Made by a program: the position numbers and the translations under genes. Below are positions 57,182-64,000 of a stretch of DNA of 64,000 nucleotides, in pieces. Under the pieces are notes generated by a model, which saw only the letters and a list, made by a program, of their open reading frames with translations, was not told the DNA's origin and did no database searches. Positions within the stretch are counted from its first letter, which is position 1; each line of letters opens with the position of its first letter. This DNA comes from Tetradesmus obliquus (taxonomy: Eukaryota; Chlorophyta; Chlorophyceae; Sphaeropleales; Scenedesmaceae): the NCBI GenBank assembly GCA_030272155.1, contig CP126192.1:7040501-7104500 (forward strand), in the 5' to 3' direction.

Positions 57182-58467
57182 GCGGTGGTCACCGGTGTGT
57201 CTGTGTGTAGCAATCTAATCTCTGTTGTTTTGAGGGCGTTTGAGCTGCTTTTCTTTTCAGAGCGGCATCATGGCTGCTTGCTTATATGCGCACTTGCTGC
57301 TAGCTAGCCATAGCTAGCAGCTTTCAGAGGTTCTTGTATGATTGTTTCCAGGCATATGTATGACTGTATACAGGCATCCCACATGTATGTGTAGGAGTGG
57401 TGCTGTGAAAAGGCGTTCTGTGCATGTGAACAGCAGTCCCACTAGGTCACCGTCAGGGAAAGCCAACACACCTTGTGATCACTGTTTTGGAGTGTTGCTT
57501 AGCAACCTCAGCAGTGCTGCTTCTTCGTGCAGCCTTAAGTTTCTGTCACCACCCAGGTTTGGAGTTGGAGGAGTTGCGTGAGCAGGGATTTATTGTTATA
57601 TGAATGTCACCCTTGCCGCCTTATGTGGCGTTTTCCTTTGCTTACGTCAGACAGTGTTGTGGCTGCCAAACACAGCTTCGCCCGTTGCTGCAAACAAGCA
57701 ACTGGCTGCTGTGGGCTGCCGCAGGCTTGGTTGTGGCTGCGAGCCATGTCAGAGTTGTCAGGGTGTTGTGGTGGGCATTGTTCTCATCTTGCAGTGTTGC
57801 TTCTGATAGGCACTCAACAGAGTGCATCTTGCAGGAAGTATTTGTCTCTGTGTTGCAATAATCAACCTGAGCCGCTGAACTAAGCGGATGTGTCCAGAAC
57901 ATTGCTTTGGCATATGTTTCATGCTTTACGCTGTGCGCACTAACAGTCTTCAAGAATTGAAGTTCACGCGTTTGCTTCAGCGTATGTTGATGCATCAGGG
58001 CGCTCACAGGTAGCTCTTGTGGTGTGCGTGATCATGCATCTGCAGCTGTGTGCGCAAACAGTGTAATCGTTTAGTTTTGCTCAAGGGTGTCATGCCGTTC
58101 AATTTCGCAGCCTGGCCGCTGTGTAGTCACAGTGCACTGCTGCACCGTTGCTGCCAGGCAGCAGCTCCAACACGTGTACACATGCGATCGCTCTGAGATA
58201 AGTGCTGCTCTGAGAATGATTTACACGGAGTGCCCGCAGTTCCGTCCAAGCCCTGGCACTACTTGTACCACATTTCAAACATCAACAAATGGATGCTTTT
58301 GAAGCAGCAGTTGGCAGCCAATGCCGCGGCGGTGCACAACGTGAACCAGAAAACTTGCTGCCAGCAGCAACAGCTACGTCTAGTGCGAGTGAGGATGCAT
58401 AACCTGTGCCCCGCAAGCAACCTGCAAGTAGCTTAACAGCTAGCCATCTGTTCGGGAACCACGCTGG
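57130..58467. other. Convergent 3' region (reductase / unknown minus gene)
   Basis: About 1.3 kb of 3' UTR-like sequence. A perfect 11-bp inverted repeat GCTGCTAGCTA/TAGCTAGCAGC with a 4-base loop lies at 57296-57321, about 170 nt after the reductase stop. No coding segment was supported. Confidence 0.5.
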
Positions 58468-60374
58468 TCAAGAGGCCAGTTGGCGGCACACGGCATCCTT
58501 CAGCAGCATCAGCTGCCCGAGGTCCAGTGCGTCAAGCTCGTCATCCAGCTGCAGAGCCAGCTCCTGCTGCAGCACCTCTGGCGTTGACTGGCAAGGGTCC
58601 TCCATGCTGAGCACCATGGGGGCTGCCTGGCAGGCAGCTGGTGCTGCTGCTGAGGCTCTGAGCCAGTCCGGCAGCTCCGCAGCTGCACAGGGCAGGCGAG
58701 ATGGAGAAGAGCAATTTTTTTTGCATACTTATGCACGATGTCTTATGCTGTGGTGCTCATTATGCTGGTGAAACAACGTAGCCAGCAGTGCAGCTTGGCT
58801 GTGTAATACAGATGCATGCAGGCTCTGTATAGCATTTCTTGTTTTCAAATGCATACAGGCTGTTTTAAGCAGTGCGGCACGTGCAGTGGCTCTGCTGACA
58901 GCTGTAAGTCTGAAGTTTGCTGCCTTGAAGGTTCTGACCTTTGTGTTGGCTGCTACACTGGCTGCTGCCTCACCTTCTTCATCTGTTTCATCATCGCCCT
59001 CCTCATGCACAATGTCCAGCCCATCTGTGTTGTCATTGCTGCTGTTCAATTTCCTGCGAGGCGACCCATGCAGAGCAACGATCAGCTGAGAATGCGCTAC
59101 AGCAGTGTAGCCATGTCGGCAGAAGAGGATACCCCTGCCCTCCCTCAGCTGGTCGCTGCTAGCAAGCGCTGCTGTTCAACAGCATGAGACAGCAGACTCG
59201 ACATGAAACGGCTCATGGTAGTAGATAGTTGTGGAGATGCCACCACTAAAAACAGGCGGTTCGCAGCCTTGCATGGTTCGCAGCCTCGCGAGCTCCGGGC
59301 TCACCTGTAGTGCTCCAAGCGCTCAGCAATGCCATCCTTGCTGTGGCTGCTGGCCAGCAGAGCCCGCAGCTCTGCCGTTGCTGGCCTGCTAAAGCCAGGG
59401 TCTAGTTGCTGCTGCTGCAGCTGCTGCTGCATGGTTGGTGTGCTTGTCTCCTGCGGATCCACCAGCTGTAACAGCCCGCCTGGCTTGTTGCGACAGTCAC
59501 CCTTGACACTACTTAAAGCTGGCCTGTGTATGCAGTCTGTCATGCCTATGGCCCGCAAGATCTTCTGAGCTGCAGCAGTGCCTGGCCGAGCTGCTGCAGC
59601 TGCTGCTGCTGGCAGCAGCTGAGTGCGGCTGGCCCCACAGCTGCTGCTTGCTCTGCTACCAAGTTGACCTTGAATGTGGCCAGCTGTGCAAGGCCTTGCA
59701 GAGGCACTGCCATTGGCAATGGAACTGTAAAGCACAGCAGCTTGGGCTGAGCATGCTGGTTGCTGCTGAAAAGCGCATGCAGCGGCTGCAGCAGCAGCAC
59801 ATGGAGGCTGCAATTTGATGCTGCCGGGTCTATGCGGCTTCGTCACATGTGCTGTGACAGGCCGTCTGGCTGCTGCTGCTGCTGCAGCTGGTGTTGCAGC
59901 AGCATAGTTGCTTGAATGTGGCAGCCCAGCCACACTACTGCGGCTGATACCAGACCATTGCGGCAATCTGCTGCTGCTGCTGTTGCTGCTGCTGCCATGT
60001 GTGTGCGGCCTGAGTGCTGCTGTGCTGGCATCCACAACATCAGCTGCAACTACAGCAAGGCGTCCAGAGCTTGTTGCTGAAGCACATAGATGGCTAGCCT
60101 GCTTCAGCTGCTGCAGTTGCTGCTCCTGCTGTGCTGCTGCAGCTGATGCCAGCAGCTGCTGCACAGAGCCGCTGGTCAGCTGTGTGCCATCTTTCTGCGT
60201 TTGCCGCAAGGCATCAGCAAGCGCTGCTGCTTGGGCACTGCTGCTGCGATTCGTCAACCAAACAGCAGCACTGCTGTTGCGCTGTGCAGCACTGCTGCAT
60301 GCCTTCTGGCTTTGGTGTGATTCGGCCCTATTATTGTTGCTGCTACTGCTTGCAGGAAAGGGAAAGATTAAGGA
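58468..60374 (-). CDS. Low-complexity protein of unknown function (5' end unresolved)
   Basis: Exon model: 60374-59305, 59053-58974, 58682-58468; phases agree at both joins and give at least 455 residues. The first listed exon follows an acceptor-like TTGCAG and has no ATG near its start, so one or more 5' exons lie upstream. It is Ala/Ser/Gln-rich, with ordered patches RPVTAHVTKPHRPGSIKLQP and FSRPATAELRALLASSHSKD, ending AERLEHYR. The short second exon is acidic (DIVHEEGDDETDEE). The last encodes ELPDWLRAS and a helical C-terminus LQQELALQLDDELDALDLGQ then LMLLKDAVCRQLAS. I recognise no domain. The repeated RPxTA-like motifs (RPVTAH, RPCTAG, RPGTAA, RPATAE) recall short motifs of cytoskeletal or ciliary proteins, but that is weak. 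Confidence 0.6.
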
Positions 60375-61807
60375 CTGCAACAGGGGGTGAACCAGCGCTG
60401 CCTGCTGTCCCTGCTGCGTATCCGTGCTCCTGCAGTATACAGGAAGCGTGTTATGAGGTTGTATGTGTTATCTATACAACAAATGCTTGTATCAGCCTGA
60501 TTAGCCTGCTGGCATCAGTATTTTCAGCGTGCCTAATGCTGTGCACGCCTCATGCAACTTGGCCACTGCTGTGGACACAGTTGACGCAGTAGGCTGGTTG
60601 ATGTCCCCCACCTCAACCCCTTGTTGGTAGTTGCTGTCGCAGATGCAGAACCAGCGGTGGCAGGCCTGTGGAAGCAGCATAGCTCGTTCTGATGTTGATG
60701 CTCACACCAAGCCTTGTGCCAGCATGATGGGCTGCTGGTGTGTGCGTGTTGCAGGTACGGCCTGCAGCTGCCTACCTGCTTGTGCCCACTTCACGTGCAA
60801 CTGCAAGCTTCTGCAGAGCTGACATTCAACTCTAGTACAGCTAGTGCCAGCCTTCTAAGGTGTTGTCTATGCACTGATGTAGTTTGTTGGCTGTGCTGTA
60901 CAGTCCTCAGCAGTACAGAGTGCCTGAACAGCTATCAGCCGGCTGATGATGCGCACAGGTTGCAGAAGACAGGCAATATGAACAGGTGGGTAGCTTGTAC
61001 GCGCAAAGGCGTGGGAACACGTGTTTCCCGGTGCTGTAGGACCCGAGTGCTAGTTGTACGGACCAAAGACAGAACAAGGGCTTTGCCCCAAATGACAGAA
61101 AGTCTCGTATACAGTCACCACTTGTATTTTTGAATAATACGCGTGCGATAGCGGTTTTTCCTAAGAAAGCTGCTTCCTGACAATTCAAATGCTCAATCAC
61201 TTCTGCCTTGTTCTGCATGCCCATCTGTTCAATGCACCATCCCGGCAGATGATAGATATATGAACTTTGATTACAGCTCTTAGGCCCATCGGTGGCAGGC
61301 GTGCAGCATGAAGCAACTGCAAGGGCTGCAGAATGCTCTGCAGAAGGCAGCAAACCTGGTGGTGCGTGCACTTCTCACGTTTGAATAGTGCAAAACAGCT
61401 GATTCAGCCATTTGAAAAGCACTGAGGCATGTTTGCAATTCACAGCAGGGCAAGCAGCTGGTGGACACTCCGCAAGCACATGCAGTACCGTCCCCAGGCA
61501 AGTGTCAGGCAGTGACTCCACTGCCATGTTGCCTTTGCTGTGCAGCAGCACATGCAGTAGTGCTCAGCAGCAAGAAATCTGCCTGCTGCCTGCCTGGAGG
61601 CATCCTGCTTGATGCATGCTCCTCGCTCAAAGCATGCATGCAGGCGGTTGGACACCGCCGAAGTGCACTGCTGCATCAACCGCCTGCTGCATGAGCATCG
61701 CACAGCATTTCGGCAAGCAAGCATACCTCCCACCTTTCCCTTTCAATCAACTTCCCACTTCAGCCTGGTGCAAGGCTCTGAGCAACAACTGCACCTGTTT
61801 CCTGCAG
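60375..61807. other. 5' region of two divergent genes, exons unresolved
   Basis: This stretch must contain the first exon(s) of the minus-strand gene and of the 5-phosphatase-like gene. One candidate start for the latter is the ATG at 61309 (MKQLQGLQNALQKAANL before GTGGTG), but its phase does not fit the exon at 61808. I leave both starts open. Confidence 0.4.
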
Positions 61808-64000
61808 GCCAGCAGCACCAGCGCAGTGGCTGGCCCCGGCCAGATGACCCTGTGCTGGAGCACCTGCTGCGTGACTTCCGCAGCGCCAAGCTGCGCAGGC
61901 AGTTCTTCAGCCACGACCCCAAGGAATACAGCAAGACGCTGGATGTGAAAGTGCTGGTGCGCTGCAGCATGCAGCAGTATGAGGGGTAGATGAGGGGTAG
62001 ACTGGCATGGCCATCCCTCGTGAGACAGCTGCAGAGGCAGCAGCAGAGCAGGCTCAGGAGCTGACAGGCACTTGCAGCAGCACCAGCTGGCCGAGGGATG
62101 CGGCTCTGCTTGCAGCAGTAGTATTGCGTGCACAGGAGCAGCAGCCTGTGCAGAGCATGCATGCCCACGTTATGGGGCAGGCTCCGGGTGACAGCACAAC
62201 CCTGCCAATGTACACAGCGCAGTACACCATACCTGATTTGATGTGCATGTTTCCTGCAGGCGGGCACCTACAATGTTGCAGGCAAGAGGCCTCCCACTGG
62301 CCTCAAGCTGCACGAGTGGCTGCATCAGTGGAAAGACTGCTGGCCGCAGGCAGCAGCAGCACCAGCAGCAGCAGGCAGCGCAGCAGGAGCTGGGCCTGAC
62401 ATCGTTGCAATCGGCTTCCAGGAGGTGGTGCCTCTGTCAGCAGGCAACGTGATTGCTGGGCCGAGCAGCGCAGGTGCAGATGCCTGGGACTATGTTTTGG
62501 CAAGCACGCTGAATGGAGATGAGTGGTGAGCTTGTGCAACAGGGTGCCGCATGTACCGCATGTCGCATGTGCCGCATGTACCGCATGTAACGCAGCTGTA
62601 TATCCATGTACATTGCAACTGCAGCTGCTTGCAGTAAGTTCGACAGCTGCTGAGTTGCGGGTGCCCGCTGCTAATGATTTTGCTGCAGCTGACACTGCAC
62701 TTGCAGCCGTGCATGGCAATGCACCTGTTGCCTGAGCTTACGGCTTATAGCAGCACAGCACCTGTTACTTTAGGCCTGCTGTTCCTGTTGGTGTGCACAT
62801 GCTCATATCCTCATTACTTTTTTCGCTCCTGTGCATGTGGGTGCAGGGCTGGCCGCAACTTTGGGCGCACATTTGGCAGCAACATGGCCAGCCAAGCAAT
62901 GTACCTCAACTTGGAGCGCTTGGGTGCACAGGTGGGGCTGCATCGCATTGTGCCCACCCCTGTTGTAGCACTCAGTGGCCGTATGCCTGCAAAGGATTAG
63001 AACATGGTCCACAGCATATATGTGCTGTAGCATACTGTGCGGTCGCGCGCAGCTGCTGCTGTGGAGCTCCTTGCACAGTGTGCGGCTGTGCCAGCATATC
63101 CTTCAAACAGACGAGGTTAGCAACAGACACAGGCATGGCACCTCTTGAGCCTGCTGCTGTACCCGAGTTCATGCATGCAATAGCATGTGCATGCACCTGC
63201 ATGTGAAGTCCAAGCATTTGCATGTGACGGTTGCTACCGCCACAGGCTTACAATGTGCTGTCCACCCAGGCCGCCAACGTGGTCGGCAGCATGGAGAAGA
63301 TGTGGACCGGTGCTGGCACTGAGGGCGCAGGCGCAGCCAGGAATGGCGGGGCCGCCAGCGCAGCGCAGCAGCAGGCGCGGCTGGAGCAGGCACTCGCCAG
63401 CAGCGAGTTTGGGGAGGACGAGTATGTCCAGGTGAGCGTGGGGCCGCCTCTGCTGTGGCTGGATGGGTATATGGGGTTGAGGATGCAACAATGTTGAGCA
63501 GGCAATTGCCAACAGCGATCCGGCGAGCACGTCCAGGTGGGTGCAAGAACTGATGGCTATCAAGCTTCCAGTGACTGAGTATGAGGCAAATGTGCGGCAC
63601 AGGCACACTGCTGTGTGAGTAAGCTTGGAGTGCTTGATTTACGCGCTGCTGTGGCAGGATCAAACATTCCCTGGGCGAATCCATCAATGCACATTGCTGC
63701 GTAGTAGACAGCGAGGTGCTGAATGTTATCATTGTGCTTCTGCTTGTTACGCAATGCTGCTGTTGCTGCCAGGTGGTCAGCAAGCAGCTTGTTGGCGTGT
63801 ACCTGACAGTGTGGGCGCGCAAGCGCACCGCGCGGCACATCCGTGGAGTGCAGACCACGTCTGCTGCAACAGGTGAGGCCTGTATGCAGTTGATGGTCAC
63901 TGCCTGCAGGACCTGATGTGTAGAGCCGGTGCAGCAATTCTTGGGCAGCAGCTGCAGCAAATGTTCAGCAGGTGCCCTGTACTGTTGCGTGTCATGTCTG
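61808..64000 (+). CDS. Inositol polyphosphate 5-phosphatase-like (partial, both ends)
   Basis: Exon model: 61808-61956, 62260-62522, 62847-62931, 63246-63431, 63773-63872, then beyond the window; phases agree. The first exon reads RSGWPRPDDPVLEHLLRDF and LDVKVL. After splicing AGTYNVAGKRPP matches the family's WNVxGxxP strand, followed by GPDIVAIGFQEVVPLSAGNV (the conserved GFQEIVPL element), then YVQ/VVSKQLVGVYLTVWARKR (the QLVGxxLxVxV strand). These are the N-terminal landmarks of the INPP5-type endonuclease/exonuclease/phosphatase fold; the Mg-binding and catalytic C-terminal motifs lie outside the window. An unusual insert of about 90 residues (GRNFGRTFGSNM through SSEFGEDEY) separates them, as in plant 5PTases. 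The 62522 donor (GA/GTGGTG) is chosen for phase; TG/GTGAGC at 62525 is an alternative. The 5' end is unresolved. Confidence 0.8.
62548..62595. repeat. CCGCATGTA short tandem repeat
   Basis: About five degenerate copies of a 9-10 bp unit (CCGCATGTA, TCGCATGTG) in an intron of the 5-phosphatase-like gene. Confidence 0.8.
63385..63537 (+). repeat. Exon-end echo, 5-phosphatase-like gene
   Basis: The exon end with QALASSEFGEDEYVQ and donor GTGAGC (ends 63431) is followed by a shortened copy at about 63497-63537 (CAGGCAATTGCCAACAGCGA, then CGTCCAG and GTGGGT). Confidence 0.7.

Noticed and set aside
1-64000. tRNA, rRNA, riboswitch, transposase or reverse-transcriptase genes
   Set aside because: None could be recognised by reading both strands; a dedicated covariance or profile search would be needed to exclude small or decayed ones.

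Overview
The window reads as nuclear DNA of a green alga, probably a chlorophyte and perhaps a scenedesmid-like chlorophycean (an inference from gene content and style, not a proven placement). The evidence is: intron-dense genes with GT-AG introns; a plastid-type 1-deoxy-D-xylulose-5-phosphate synthase with an N-terminal extension; a CRM-domain RNA-binding protein with a transit-like leader; very frequent CAG/CTG tracts in exons, introns and UTRs; and TGTAA motifs a short way past some stop codons, the green-algal poly(A) signal. No prokaryotic, organellar or viral gene block was seen.

Layout, left to right: (1) a long Gln/Ala/Ser-rich gene of unknown function on +, open at the left (to 7066); (2) a PhoD-like metallophosphatase on - (12977-7692); (3) a 200-aa membrane protein on + (13388-14940); (4) a CRM/YhbY protein on - (16390-15519); (5) a macrodomain (ADP-ribose-binding) protein on + (16891-20365); (6) DXS on + (22411-28233), the entry enzyme of the plastid MEP pathway; (7, 8) two tandem secreted subtilisin-type proteases on - (35253-32485 and 40534-37055); (9) an EEIG1/NT-C2-type protein with a coiled coil on + (41340-44969); (10) a RING-like zinc-finger protein with a UIM-like helix on + (47750-50299); (11) a fatty acyl-CoA reductase on + (52204-57129); (12) a low-complexity protein of unknown function on - (60374-58468); (13) an inositol polyphosphate 5-phosphatase-like gene on + that runs off the right edge. 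For ten of these the exons were joined by hand and phases agree across every proposed junction (total CDS divisible by three), which is good internal support; first exons of genes 1, 12 and 13 are unresolved. Genes are independent transcription units; no operon-like logic applies.

The most striking signal is not a gene. In at least six genes (1, PhoD, macrodomain, DXS, acyl-CoA reductase, 5-phosphatase), and possibly a seventh (the RING-like gene), pieces of exons are repeated in the adjacent introns as short tandem arrays. Copies of an exon start lie upstream of the real exon and carry their own acceptor AG. Copies of an exon end lie downstream and carry their own GT donor. I call these exon echoes. 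They look like tandem duplications across splice junctions that enlarge introns while multiplying splice sites. The two protease genes, the CRM gene, the small membrane-protein gene and the EEIG-like gene show none that I could see.

A second notable structure is a roughly 210-bp near-perfect foldback inside the last DXS intron, a candidate small-RNA hairpin or snapback element.
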